DNA from: Coffea arabica | Lineage: Eukaryota; Streptophyta; Magnoliopsida; Gentianales; Rubiaceae | Assembly (NCBI RefSeq): GCF_036785885.1 | Contig: NC_092312.1 | Span: forward strand, 21,284,001 to 21,348,000 | Direction of reading: 5' to 3' | Length of the DNA stretch: 64,000 nucleotides | In this document: positions 48,537 to 62,117 of the stretch, one piece after another | Layout of the letters: each line of letters opens with the position of its first letter | Position numbering within the stretch: position 1 is the stretch's first letter | Notes under the pieces: generated by a model | Databases searched by the model: none | Told to the model about the DNA's origin: nothing | Seen by the model: the letters and a program-made list of their open reading frames with translations, nothing else | Translations under genes and position numbers: made by a program

Positions 48537-51500
48537 ATGGAAATGGAGACAAGAAGGCAGCAGTTGGAGAAAGGGGATAATGTTGCCAGTGAGGAAATTA
48601 CTACTGTTGACTGGAGAGGCAGACCCTCCAACCCAAGCAAGCATGGTGGAATGGGAGCTGCTGCTTTTGTGTTAGGTCTATTTCATGCTGCTCTCCCTTT
48701 AATCTCCAGTATTTGTTGTGTGTGTGTTTTTCCGGGCTCATCATAAGGGGTCAGTTTTGAGGTTCAGAACCTCAAAAGGCAGGCTTAGGACTAATTTGCA
48801 TCATTTTTTTTTTTTTTAATTATATGAGGTTGCACCTTCTCTTTCTTCCCTCATCTGCAGCTAGATTTCACCTTTCTTTCTGATGAGCAAACAGTAACCA
48901 CCAAAAATCCAGTGTTTTTTAGGTTGTGTGTGTGTGATATTAATTTCTTCTTAGTTTCCTTTAAGATGGCAAGTCGGTAATTTAGATGTTAAATTACCTT
49001 GATATGGTTCTGTGTGATTGCATGTGTCCATGTTGATGTGAATTTTTGCCCCTTGTACATATGTTTGTTAGGTCAGGGTTAATTACATTTTTTTTTCTTT
49101 TTATTTCAGTCATTGTCAATTTATATATATGGTTGTGATTTTCTGATTTTATGCCTTGAAGTTGAGATACATATGTATATATATCTTCGCAGGGCTTCAA
49201 GCATTTGAAATAATGGCAATAGCAGCAGTTGGGAACAACCTCATAACGTATGTGATCAATGAGATGCACTTTTCTCTATCAAAGTCTGCCAACATAGTGA
49301 CAAACTTCATTGGAACTGTCTTCATCCTTGCACTCCTTGGAGGCTACCTCTCCGACTCTTATCTTGGTTGCTTTTGGACCATGCTCATCTTTGGCTTTGT
49401 TGAACTTTCGGTATATCTTCTTTCCCCATCAGTTTCTCTCCCTTCTAGCTAGGTCCCTTCCCTTCACTTTTTGTCTTTCTCTACCTTCTCCTTTCTTTCT
49501 TTCTTTCTTTTTTTTTTTGTCATTTAAAAGCAAGGCGGATAAAATGATGATTTCATCAAAAAGATTATTTTAGCCTCATATATATATATATAGTATCAGC
49601 AAAACCCAGAAAAATCATCAGAAGACAAATTATTTGTCTGGTCCTTGTTTAGAGTAGTACTGGGGGGAATCTAGCTGCTACAAGAAATTAGAAATTGGAA
49701 ATTGGTTCAAGTACATCCTGTGTGTGTACGTCTTTCGGTCTTTGTATTTGCATGTGCATGCATAGGACAATATATACTTTGTTGGTTAATTAGTGACAGC
49801 GTGATGTTATAATTATTTGTCCTTTTTTTTTTGTAGTATATATATATGTCAAAATTATTGGTTGTAGAATAATATCCATGTATATATCAGCTGATCAGTA
49901 CTAATTAATGGGATGTATCTCTTTATATATGTTTGTGCTGAATTACAGGGTTTCATACTATTGTCAGTTCAAGCTCATATACCCCAGCTAAAACCACCCC
50001 ACTGCAACATGTTGACTGATGGGGACAATTGTGTGGAGGCAGAGGGATTCAAATCCATAATATTTTTCATGGCACTGTACTTGGTGGCATTAGGGAGTGG
50101 ATGTGTGAAGCCAAACATGATAGCTCACGGTGCTGACCAATTTAACAAGGAAGTCCCCAAGGAGTCCAAGAAACTCTCGAGATACTTCAATGCTGCCTAT
50201 TTTGCCTTCTCCGTGGGTGAACTTGTTGCTCTAACCATTTTAGTTTGGGTGCAAACACATTCTGGAATGGACATTGGATTTGGAGTCTCAGCTGCAGCCA
50301 TGGCAATGGGTTTGATCAGCTTAGTGGGTGGTACACTTCTTTATAGGAATAAGCCTCCTCAGCGAAGCATCCTCACCCCAATTGCACAAGTAATTCTTTC
50401 AGAATCTTTCTTTGGTTGAATTTGGTTCCATCTTTCACACATGATTAAAGATATATAGTCCAAATGTAATATATATGTACTAATTTTTTTTAATGTCAAT
50501 TTCACTAACCTCTCTCTGACAATGACCTGGGGTGGTGCATGGGATTATTTATTTGTTGGATGACAATTGGAATCTTTCATCATTTATTTGTTTTAATCAT
50601 TTTATATTTCTCTAATTAATCCGGTGAATTAAACTACTCTTTTGATTAATGTGAGTGCAATCTTGTTTTCTTGTGCTTGTTGCATTAATAAAGTAATCTC
50701 CTGTTTGTTTGTTGAATCAATAATAAACTAAGGTGTCATTCAGATGCAAGCGCTAGCTGCTGTCTTCTTCTGATTAACATTTTTATGAGAAAAGCTCATC
50801 ATTGATGTGCCATATCATAGCCCAACATCTCATTTTTGGTCGGAAAATTTGGCATCTACTTGTACATTAATCTGTTGAATTTTGTAATACTTCTCCCAGG
50901 TCCTAGTGGCTGCAACTTCAAAGAGAAAGCAAGTTTGTCCTTCAGATCCACGACTGCTTCATGGGAGCCACTACCCTAAGCTTCCTAGTAGCGACAATAT
51001 CACCATCTCTGAAAATACGGGCGATCTTCATCATACTGAAAGATTCAGGTAACTTTTTCTTTTCCCTTTGCAAGATTCTAAGTTGGATTAGAATACTCAG
51101 AAATTTCTTTAAATACCCTCCAAAAGAAGCTTGAGAAAGTTTGCAACTTAATTAATAACAATTGACATCTATTAGACAAGAAACTGAGGCTACCTACATT
51201 TAATCAATCAATTCATTATTTTTCTAACCAGAAGTAGTGCAATTAATTCCCAGGTTCTTGGACAAGGCATGCATCAGAATTCAAGATGGAAATAATACAA
51301 AGGAAAGTGCATGGAGATTATGCACAGTAAACCAAGTCGAGCAAGTGAAGATACTAATTTCAGTCATTCCCATCTTTGCATGTACTATTGTTTTCAACAC
51401 CATCCTTGCACAGCTCCAGACATTTTCAGTTCAGCAGGGAAGTGCTATGAATACTCGGATAACCAAAAGCTTCCACATCCCTCCGGCTTCTCTTCAAGCA

Positions 51501-52142
51501 ATCCCTTATATTATGCTAATCTTCATAGTCCCTCTCTACGATTCGCTTTTCGTCCCTTTTTCCAGAAGAATCACAGGTCATGATTCCGGGATATCGCCTT
51601 TGCAGCGAATAGGATTCGGCCTTTTTCTTTCGACATTTTCCATGGTGGCAGCCGCACTAATGGAGAACAAGAGAAGGGATGCTGCGGTAAACTCAAACAA
51701 GATAATATCCATTTTTTGGATCACCCCACAATTCTTGATCTTTGGATTATCAGAAATGTTTACTGCAGTTGGCCTAATTGAGTTCTTCTACAAGCAGTCT
51801 TTAAAGGGGATGCAATCATTTTTAACAGCCATTACTTATTGCTCATACTCATTTGGATTTTACCTAAGCTCAGTTCTTGTTTCTGTGGTAAATAAGATCA
51901 CTTCACATTCCTCCGGTGGTGGTTGGCTCAGTGACAACAATCTCAACAAAGACAGATTAGACCTTTTCTATTGGATGCTAGCTGCTCTAAGCTTCATCAA
52001 CTTCCTCAATTATCTGTTTTGGGCCAGATGGAATTCAAAGGACTCGGCAAGCAGTCTGCAGTATGATTCTAACAACCAAGATTTACGCCATCATCCTATC
52101 TTCAGCTCCAGCAAAATTGCTGGAGATGATAGTATACCTTGA
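48537..52142 (+). CDS. NPF4.3: NPF4-type (NRT1/PTR family) membrane transporter, NPF4.3-like
   Basis: This is a major-facilitator transporter of the NPF4 clade, other members of which move abscisic acid, gibberellin or nitrate; the substrate here is not known. Exons: 48537-48675, 49193-49410, 49949-50389, 50900-51048 and 51254-52142 (TGA). They give 1836 nt, 611 aa, against about 590 for Arabidopsis NPF4.3. The start MEMETRRQQ leads to VDWRGRPSNPSKHGG, a clade signature. Hydrophobic segments typical of 12 helices follow, with LALLGGYLSD, YLVALGSGCVKPNMIAHGAD, and FSVQQGSAMNTR after the cytosolic loop. The helix-1 ExxER proton-coupling motif of most NPFs is not intact (FEIMAIAAVGNN). The donor after 48675 (TTAG|GTCTAT) is weak but required by the frame FVLG-LQAFEI. 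Confidence 0.94.
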
Positions 52143-54713
52143 ATGTTATTGAATTGTCCCCAGTTGGATGCTTAATTTCGATCCTGATCGCATCCCTTGA
52201 ATATTGCACTAGACGTATTTAGAGGAAAGAAATCAAGAATGCTTTGGGAGTGGCCCCAAACGCTTGCATATTAGGCTAATCTCATCTGTAAACAGAAGCA
52301 TAAAATTAATCCCATTACAAATGGGTTATCTAATTTGGAATATTTCCTCCAAATGCTTTATGTACTTGCTCAAGGAGTTGATGGCAAAGTATCTTGATGC
52401 ATGATAATTAATCGGAGATTCATACCCAAAAAAACTCCTCCAAGATCTAAAACAATAAGCTTTTACTTGATAACAATAAAATATTTAGAAGCGATCCTGT
52501 TTCTAAACCAAATCATGGCTTAGATTCTCCCCCTATACTATTATTATAAAGTTATCCTTCGAAAAGCAAATGGTTGCCTAGTTGTACTTACGTTCTACAA
52601 TTGGAGGGCTTGCTTTCCGCACTATATGAAAAAGGGTTTTCCAGGACATTTTAAGTTGGTACGAATTATGAAGACCATGTATAGGCACAAGTTCATTTGC
52701 AAGATTCGCTGCACAAATCTCTGCAACAACATCAATATCATGATTCTTTTATGAGGATGACGATCGAGTATGGGAGAACCATTGCATTTGATATTCTTTG
52801 GATTTGGATAGGAAAGAAAGGAACATCTCCACCTACTAGTTTTAATTCGGGTGCTTTTCGTTTCTGTTGCATGAAGCTAAAAGGGTCCCTCAGTGTAACC
52901 TAACCACAACAATAATACGTAATGCATATATTTGTATTCATGGAACACAATCAAAGCCTCTATCCTTTCAAGTCAAAAAGAGAAGGGGGCCGGCCAGGAG
53001 GACGTAAGGGACACTGATGATTTTCATGGAGGAAATCTAGCGTATGTAATTGTAGAGAGAGGATGCTGTCCTGGTTTTTTGTTTTCACCTTTCTACTTAC
53101 AGAGGGACATGTCTGAAACATGTTGTGATGCTGGAGCTAGGCCCCCCACTTTGGAGTTTGGAGGCCTTTTACAATTTCTACCCTCCTAACACCACTGGCT
53201 CAATCCTCATCAAGATGTTTGCTAAAAGAGCAACATGGCCCCCTCCATGCAATATGCCCTTTTTTGATCCCTCATGCTCTACCAATTTATACCATGCACA
53301 GTTAAACGGGGAAACAAAAAAAAAAAAAAATGAAAAAGAGCTAGTACCCTACGTACCATTTATGAGATTGATCACAATTTTGCCTCATATATATATACCA
53401 TTAATTAATTTCCTAACAACAGGGGAGGGCAATTGCTGAAGGAAAAAAAGGGATTGTTAGATTTGGAACTGAAAATCAAATGATAATGCAGCCCCTTAAC
53501 TTAACTTAGCGATCTTTGTAATGCAAATATATATATATATATAGAAGTCAACGTCAAAGAGTGGAAATAAAATGTTGGCACACCAATTGCGGATTAACAG
53601 TAATCGAATTTATTGTAAACCTCAGAACATGAGTCAGTCATTGACTACATTTGTATACATGAGTTGTGGCAACCTCAATTATGCCAGCAGCATAAGACCC
53701 TCTTTTTTCTCCTACGGCCTACCAAAAAGGACAGTACATACATATAGCAAGAGCAAGAGCTTTGGTTCCTTTTCCTTCCCTTTCATAACTCACAGTTTTT
53801 TGGTTCCTTTTCCTTCCGTTCAATGAATTTGTAGCCTTTCTCCTCCATGATAACTTTACAACGTCATGCCACGTGCACATATAGTAGCCAAACTGGAATC
53901 CTCTCCCTTGCTTGCTTTTTTGTTATTTTTTGGGGGGTCTTTCTGCCCCCCACAGCGTTTAAAAATCCAGCACAAAGTTTATCCATGTTTCTTTTGCACG
54001 CACCTCTTTTATTTTTATGCAGCTGGATGCCCACAGGTAAATACCATAATCAGGCATACTACTTGAGAAACATCATCAAGTTTTCGGAAAGGGAAAAAGG
54101 AAAAAATTGAGGAAGCAATTCAGAAAACAAAAAAAAAAAAAAAACTGCAAATTCCAATTTGTAACCTTTTACTTTTTTTCCCCCACCTTTTGCAGCTGCT
54201 AGTACAACTTCAACAAAGTTACATCAGATTTTTCCCTTTGTTTGTTTCCCCACTTCAACAGAGCTACGAGCATTCGGATGAAATTGAGCTGCAGCAAGAG
54301 CCTCCATTGAACCATTTAGACAAAATGAGAGTTCCCCGCATTCAACTTAAGCCACATATTCTGGCAGATCGGAAGACGACTGCGGATGAGGCTTTTGATT
54401 CCTAACTCGACTTACAACTAACTGAAACACAGACCCCAAAACCAAAAAAAAAAAGAAAAAAAGAGGTCCAGACGCGAATACTGAGAACTGAAGAACGTTG
54501 AGGTACAAGACACGTTAACTATATTACTTGTCTTGCACAATAACAGCTTCTGTTTCAGTCCAAAAAGCAAAAGGCCCCAGGTAAAATTTGGTGATTACAG
54601 CAACATATTTTACATCAGTCCTAAATTCTATTTCAAACTGCCGGCAGCAGCAACAGATACTATAACAATCGGAAGATGAAACAAAAAAAAAAAAATTTGC
54701 ATTTCCAATGCCT
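52143..54713. other. Convergent intergenic region between NPF and SPF30 genes
   Basis: It should hold the NPF 3' UTR on the left and the SPF30 3' UTR on the right. No gene is seen. It has an AT run at 53525-53543, a duplicated TTGGTTCCTTTTCCTTCC (about 53762 and 53801) and several poly-A tracts. Confidence 0.55.
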
Positions 54714-57700
54714 CTAATCATCGGCAGCCTCCATATTTGCTCCTTTAAGATGCAGGTGTTTTTCCCTCTTTTGAAACTCTGTCAAACCTTTCCCGCTTCC
54801 TGTTACACCAACTTTCCCATTTGGGTCATCTGGGGATTTGAATATGCTCTCCCGCTTTCGGCCAGAGAAGAAACCAACCTGAGAATTAAGTGAAATTCGA
54901 GAAGGAAATGAGTTAAAAGCGAGATGATCAAGAAATGGGTGTATAGTATAGGGTACAGGAAATGCATCTTTTAACGCACTAATGCATGTTTCACGAATTC
55001 ATGACACTACAAGAGCCAGATTCTTTGTGCATCTACCTTCTTAGCCCGGCCCTTAGTTGTCTGAAATTGCTGCCAAGCATTTTGCCTCTTATTCTGTGTC
55101 ATCTCAAGCTGCTCCATTCGCATCTTAGACTTAAAAGCATGTATCTTTTTCCGTTTAGCAGCTCTCTGTAGAGGGTGAAGATAGTTAAATGGCACAATAC
55201 AGTCAATAAATGGGAAATGAAATGCAAAACGTGAGAATACAATGTACAGTAATGTAAATTGGCACAATGTCAACCAGGAAAACAAAAAACTACAGAAATA
55301 TTGGTGTAGCAGTTATGAAAAGCCTGGACACTTTTTGAAAGTAACCATGATGAACATTAATAAGATATTCTCCACTGCAGCTTTAACTAGTCACATGAAT
55401 ATGTATGGAGTTAACATGTTAAATGAGTCCTAGACAGAAAATTTTCTTCAGAATAAAACACAATGAACATTTTTGACAACAAAATTGGCTTAAGTAGATC
55501 ATTGATCAAAGAGATGCCAAGACTTCAGTCAGGCAAAAACATGAGGCCTATTATGGAAAGTCCAAAGAAGTTAGGAGTTCTCCAACAGATCCTTAAGGGA
55601 ACATACCACATCTTCGGGATCATCAGGCTCAATCCGAAGTTTTGCTGGTAAACTTCGAGACTGAAAGTCAGTGGAAGCAGCCTGTGCAATTTTCCTTTTG
55701 AGAGCTTCTTTCGTAGCCTGAGCTACCTTTTCTGCTTCAAGTAAGGGATTAACAGTTGCATCATGAATTGGTCGAACATTGTCTGGATCAACCTGGAAGC
55801 ATAAACTGTCAATGACACATAGTTCCACAAATTAAGTAAAGCAGTCTGTAGCAAATGACAGCAAGCAGCAAGACAAATTCCCACATCAAAGGGTTCACAA
55901 ACTAACTGCAATTTAAGGCAAAAAAAAACCCAACTAGCATGGTACGTCATCTGCATTACATGGTAAATATATAGCACACTTCCCTTGTCTTAATCTTATA
56001 ATCAAATGCAATAAGAACTCTCCCCTTAGCCAAAGCACCATATCTCAAAAGATCTTAAAGTACCTAATGGAGTTGGTCAAACTTCGGCCAATCCTAATTA
56101 TTCACTCAATACATTTCTTGCCTTCACAGGTGAAACCAGAAAAAAGGATTTCTGGTCAAGTTGATTTGTATTGCAAATGGGAAAAGGCATACTTTCCTTG
56201 TTTTCTCGACCACACATACACCCCTGTTCCCATCTTACATGTCATTGTCAACGTTGAATATAGTTAGAGAAAAGTAAAACTGGAGAAAAACACATCAGCT
56301 ACTAAAGCAGCTCTTTCCATTATTGCCCCTCAATTCTACTTCATCATTTTTTAGTTCAGTTTTGAATTTTAAAAAGGCACAACAGCTACTAAAGCAGCTC
56401 TTTCCAATATTGCCCCTCAATTTTACTTCATAGTTTGTTAGTTGAGTTTCGGAGAGCAGTATTTAAACGTTTCTTGTTGGAAATAGTAACAAGTGTACAA
56501 TAGGAAAGTTTTAATTTATTTCGATTTTAAACCATGACAAGTAATTTGGACAAACCAATATAAAAATCAAGACGTATAAAATGGGACAGAGTGCTACATT
56601 AAGTAGAGGGTTGTGCAGAGATTATAGAAGTAAACCATGATAGTATCTTATAATGTTTTTGGAGGTCACGAATTCAAGATATCAAAAGCCTGCAAGAACC
56701 TTATGGACTAGAATGTCATTCAATACCATACCACTAAAAACATAATGATAAATACACAGTTTAACCATATTATTACCAGAAACTAACAATTTGGAAAGAG
56801 CAAGAAAGGAAAGGAAGACAACAGAACTAAGTCAAAAAAGTTAACGCATAAACAAATACTATAAATCTTTGTAAGATGATTTACAAGTGTATTCCAAGAA
56901 GACAACTCCAAGATAATAAAGCAGTCAGAAGAACATACCTCTTCCTTGTTACCCCAACCATCATAATAAACATAATACCCATTTGGAGTATGCGCCTCAA
57001 TTGTTGCTTCATACCTGAACATTCAGCTAAATCAAACACAAGAAAATGGTAAAGCAAAAGCAGGAATGAAACAAATAACATCATCAGAGTGCAAAATTAG
57101 TTGAAGTAATCTTACGAACCATTCACCATCTTCACTAAAGACAGCTTGAACTTTGGTGCCAACAGGAAACTTTGAGTAATCCAACATAGATCCCGATTCC
57201 TAAGTCAGAAGACACAAGCAAATAAACCTTAAGTGGCACATCAATGCTATGTCAACATTCCACGTGCAAATTCTAGAAAAGTAGTTGGCTGCAAAGCTCC
57301 AAAACTTTACATATAAATAGCAGATGCTTTTTGCGAACATAGAGCACAACTCAATAAAGTAGAAATGTAGAGCAAGAGTGTCCAAGCTGTTAGACATCTA
57401 AATTAAGTCTAAATAGGGCATTAGAAGATCTAATCACCTGCTTCTGAGATAAAAAATTCCATAACTGCTCAAAACCCCTCCCCCCCCCCAATAACCGTGC
57501 TATTTTAGTCTGTAACCATGTCATATCATTTTTGCAACCCAATATTCTTTATCAACTTTTCAAAGTTAACTTTGTCAATTCTGATTTCCAAAACCCCCTT
57601 TTAACCTGGCAGAATTTGTGCCAAAGACAATTGGAGGGGATAATCATGGAATTTTCTCTCTTCAAATTTTCTCAAAATCCAAGGTAAATGCAAAATGGTG

Positions 57701-60017
57701 TATTGGCACAAGGAAGTGATAATTACAAAAAAAAAAAAAAAAAGAACTATGAGGGACTGGATGGCAGAGCCAACTCAAATGAGACAGCCTATGGTAACCT
57801 TAGTGATGAAAAGTCAACAAAACAATCTTAACATGCACTTACATTTTACTATGCGCCATAGTTCAGGAAATGCAGACTGATCTAATTTTGCATAATTAGA
57901 AAAGTTTCTCATTGTTATCCCATCAAGTATCTGGAAAGGCTAAAACGTCATGCTTCCTTTTCATAAAAATTGTTAAGGTGTTCTAATCCAATTCAAAAGC
58001 CCGTAGTCTTCAAATAAGCTGGGACTTTCTGACTTGGCCAAATGCTAGTACTTAAAAACAGTCAATATAATTGCACAAACAATTTCTTTGAAAAGGTAGA
58101 TTTGAATAAGATGCTGGTAATCAAAGACAACATTTATGTATCCATACAAAAATACACTCTCTTGCTACCATTTAGTGGACTTTCCTATTGCTAAGCAAGA
58201 CAGCACTTGCATTGACAATGCTGGAAAATATGAGTCAAAAATTAAAAGAAACTTATAGCGAAAAATTTCAGGAAGATGCCTTGAATTAAAATCATGGATT
58301 CAATCAAAGCCCTTTAATCCACCCTTAAGAAGCAGACACACTTCCTCACTCTTAAACCAAAGAGCAACTCTTAAAAAAGGGTGGTGGTGGTGGTGGCTTT
58401 TTTGTGTTTGGGGGGGGGGGGTGGTCAAGCTAAAATTCAAGAGTGCAAATTCATATTACACATTAGAAGGGGATCTACCACATTAGAAAAATCCGCAGCA
58501 TGCCGCAAACTGAGAGATGCATCACCACTAGCCCCAACACCCAATCCTGAATTTTCGTTTTGTCTTGCAGTTGCCAAGAGCTCTTCTGTCAAAGAAATTA
58601 CCTGCAATCCAAGAAAATTAGCCAGTCCAGACTTAGTTAATCAGATCAACTGTTTCTGCCATAAAATTTCAAAATTATTGTTAAGTTTCGAACTTAGAAT
58701 CACAGATTGACATCTGAAATGACATGTCAGAAGTAGGCCGGCCATCATGACTCATAGCAAACCTGCAATGGAATGAAGACAAAAATGATGGAAATCTTGA
58801 TAAATTTTTTTACCCCAAATTTTTGCAAAAATGTGCTCTCTGCTCATTCCAGGTGTCTGAATTTCATTTTAACCAAAAATGCAAACTCACCTTCAGACCC
58901 CATCATACAGCATCTCCATCAGACTGCTTGTTCGAGCAATATAATAATTTCACAAAAATATGCTTGCATGCACACTTGAAAGTATTGCCCATACAAAGCA
59001 AGAGAGAGAAATGTAATCAAGCTTTAGATGAAAACAAAAAGAACCACAATCGTATTATTATTTTACATGACTGGTGCTATTAATCAAGTGTCCTGAAATA
59101 AATGATCAAACACCCACTCCACTTCTGCATGACAATCCTATAAGCCAGATGTCTTCACAATTCAGAAAGTACAAAAGAAATACAAAGGAGGAAAAGATTC
59201 CATTGGCAAGGTTACCTCTAAAAGCTCCTTCTCCATGTCCAAATATTCAGAATTTCCAGGCTCATCATCCAGGAGCTTGCGGACCTAGAAAAAAGTAACA
59301 ATTTCATGACACTATCATTTTGATGTGCATTTCATACACGAGATAATCAAACAAGTATTACATGTAGTGTATGCTACTGAATATAACAGTTGGAAACTCA
59401 TGAAGAGAATCAACAAAAACATTTTTCTCCAAGTTTAGAACTAAAGCTCACTGATTTTAGCAAACATCATGCCAATTGAAGCTATTGGCATAAAATCTAC
59501 TCTGTTGACAAATTTATGCACAAGTAACATACTCAGTAAAACTAGAAACTTTTATAAAATACCAGTTCAAATCTCTTCAGTATGTGGACAACCTTTTTCC
59601 TATTGGTTTCCGCTTTCAGCACATATTCCAATGAAAAGTCCTTTAAACACTCCCAACTAACACAGAGAAGAAGTTCGCATTGTTTGAACAAGAAAATTAG
59701 AAAACATATCCAGTAAACTAATCTGCAAAATCAGTGCCGTTAGTAAACGATAAACATATACCTAAATATCTACGAAGTGCTCTCAAATTATCTAATGCCA
59801 AAAATGTAATTTTAAGAAGCCCGTGAACTAGCAATTTACAACAGTTCGATCAAATTAAAGAAACAAAAACCCTAAGTAAAACAACAAATCAAAATCACGA
59901 AAATTCAAGAAGAAAACTCGAAAATAACTTTGATAGTACCTGTTGAAGCTGTTCCTTATACGTGGAGAGATTCGAAGCGAGTTCTTGGACGCTCACCTCC
60001 TCACTTCCGCTTTCCAT
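54714..60017 (-). CDS. SPF30: SPF30, survival-of-motor-neuron-related splicing factor 30
   Basis: SPF30 (SMNDC1 in animals) is a Tudor-domain protein needed for spliceosome assembly, where it binds symmetrically dimethylated Arg in Sm proteins. Exons: 60017-59940, 59284-59216, 58601-58479, 57199-57120, 57014-56939, 55792-55607, 55165-55037 and 54878-54714 (TAG). They sum to 906 nt, 301 aa, matching Arabidopsis (about 300). The N-terminus has ELASNLSTYKEQLQQV, predicted helical. The Tudor domain at about 102-152 has VGTKVQAVFSEDGEWYEATI and YYDGWGNKEEV, with aromatic-cage candidates W and Y. A basic part (AAKRKKIHAFKSK) could be a nuclear signal. The end has FFSGRKRESIFKSP and KVGVTGSGKGLTEFQKREKH. 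The donor after the Tudor exon (GAATG|GTTCGT) is weak but required by the frame. CAND1 lies upstream in the same orientation. Confidence 0.95.
56296..56440 (-). repeat. Intronic direct duplication, period 87 bp
   Basis: Inside an SPF30 intron, CAGCTACTAAAGCAGCTCTT at 56296 recurs at 56383. Both copies continue through TTGCCCCTCAATT and ACTTCAT with few changes. Confidence 0.85.
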
Positions 60018-60747
60018 CTTTTTTTTTTTTTGTATGTTTGGTTTTCCTGGATTTACCTCCGAAATTTAATCAGTTATTGAAGAGCTACTTATCAGATTAT
60101 TCAGAAATTTAATTGAATTTAAAGAGACGGTGCGCATGAGAGACGACAGAAAGCCTTGGGGTTGAGGTAATTTGTTTGTTTGAGGGAAAGGGACGAGAGA
60201 AACCGGTGAAGGTTTTCTACTTTTTTGTTTTATGTATATTGTTGTATATTGCAGATGAGGATAATTACAGCCACAGTTTTCTTTAATTTCCAAAGAGGTA
60301 CCTAAATGCTTTGAATTTCTCAGGTTCGCCCCTGTGTAAATAAATGGTGATTGGCGGCCCTTCACAATTTTCTCTGTCAAAAAACTGAAGGCCCAAGTCC
60401 CAGTCCAAAGTGGTAACATCAGGCCTTTTATGCCGGTTCACAAATAACAAGATAAGACAGCTATTGGGCCTTGCTTGGTCCGATGGACAGGAAGAGACTC
60501 TTTAAAGTTCCTAGAGTTCTCGTGTGTGTGTGTGTGCGTGCGTGTCTCAAATTCAACCCCATCTAATCTAGTGCATCACAAGCAAGCATCATGCATCCTT
60601 TAATATAAAAAACTCATACAAGTGCTCCCCCATACAAAATACTCATAATTTTGGACTCTCCTCTGATACGCCCGCGTGGTCTAATAGTTTACCCCCAAAT
60701 ACTCTTGGATTCCTTTTCCCCCCCCCCCATAGCATAGATTAGCATAA
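60018..60747. other. SPF30 upstream region
   Basis: It should hold the SPF30 promoter and leader. A GT/GC run lies at 60521-60546. The minus-strand open frame at 60066-60419 starts and ends without recognisable protein features and is not taken as a gene. Confidence 0.5.
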
Positions 60748-61055
60748 GGGTTCGTTTGGTTCCCCATAGAATTGGTTTTTTCCTTAAAGCTTTAGTAACA
60801 ATTAGCTAAATATTAAAAAATTATTATATAGTAAAAAAAAGGAATTTTTTATGTAAGGAAATATTAGTTGGAAACAATTCTAATTCCTAATGAATTCTTC
60901 TCTCATACAAACAAAGAATTTGGAATTTCAAATAAATTCCATATCAATTCTATGCATTTCCCAAACGAAAGAATTGAAATGACTTGGAATTCCAGTTCAT
61001 AGAATTCCAATTCTATAGAATTTCAATTCTAATTCTGTAGAACCAAACGTACCCT
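60748..61055. mobile_element. hAT-like MITE
   Basis: The ends GGGTTCGTTTGGTTCCCCAT and GTAGAACCAAACGTACCCT are inverted repeats. Subterminal AGAATTGG/CCAATTCT words are also inverted. Length is 308 bp, non-coding. Confidence 0.75.
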
Positions 61056-62117
61056 AAGAGTAATTTAGATTGTTAAAGAGTTCGGCACATCACCAACTCA
61101 ACTGGTAGAAATATTAGAGTAATGTAAATTTATTTTTAAATCATTTTCCTCGTAGAGCAAAGAAGAGCCGGCGAAGAGTCACCGTTGAATACAGAAAAAA
61201 TATAGAAAAACAAAAGGCATTGCTGCCGGCTGAGGAAAAGGTTATTTCAGCTTAAAAGTTCTTTTTTAAATGCATAGTTGATGTACTTGGCTACTCGGCA
61301 ACTGTTTAAGTCTCTAAAAGCAGTCCAAATGTTTGGCATTACAAACTAATAATTGTCCATGCTAACGCAGGAGAGGATAAGAATTTGAAGAAACAATACA
61401 TGTTGCATATGCCACCAAGACGCAATGGATCACATGTCACTAAGAACTGACAAACCAGACTTCAAAAATTCCAATAGAGCGTGGGGGCAGTGACTGACGT
61501 GTGAATAGCGTCAAAATTCCGAGTCTTCAAATTCTGTTTCTAGGTTGAATGGCTGATGCAATCTAATCAAATCAGATGCCGGAGATCTGGGTCGTGCGAG
61601 GAGTCCCTATGTGGGAGATCTTACTGAGCCAACGTGGTAGCGCTGACACAGACTCGAGGGAAAAGCAAATGATCCTCACATAACTCAACCAAAATTTCGT
61701 AATACGCCAAGGATTAACAGCGGCCAATTTTTCCTGTGCTCGGAAGTCAGGTTTCTGGGGGCAAATTTCTTGCTAAAACTAGCAACCCAGCTGAATTTTA
61801 CAACAATTTAGGGGTTGGAAGGGGAAAGTGATAACCTAGTGCACAGATAACTGGGGGGAAAACCCAATAAAGAAGAAAATGTAAAGCAGCGAAAGAATGG
61901 GAAAACTAGGACTATGACTATACAATGCCAACCAAATCAGCCTTCCCCAAAAAGGAGTGAATTGCACCATACCATTCTCCACAAACCCCATCTAGCTTGT
62001 ATTCTGAACCCATCAATATTCCAACGGTATAACTTGTAAAAGGCTCTCCCGGAGAAATCAAGCAACGATCATTTTCTTCACTTCAGCATGAACCTCAGAG
62101 GTGGGTTTAAAAAATTC
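61056..62117. other. Intergenic DNA and CAND1 3' flank
   Basis: No gene is seen. The right part should be the CAND1 3' UTR, transcribed leftward. Confidence 0.5.

Noticed and set aside
60066-60419. 117-codon minus-strand frame upstream of SPF30
   Set aside because: Lies in the SPF30 promoter/leader region, no domain, does not join SPF30 in frame.
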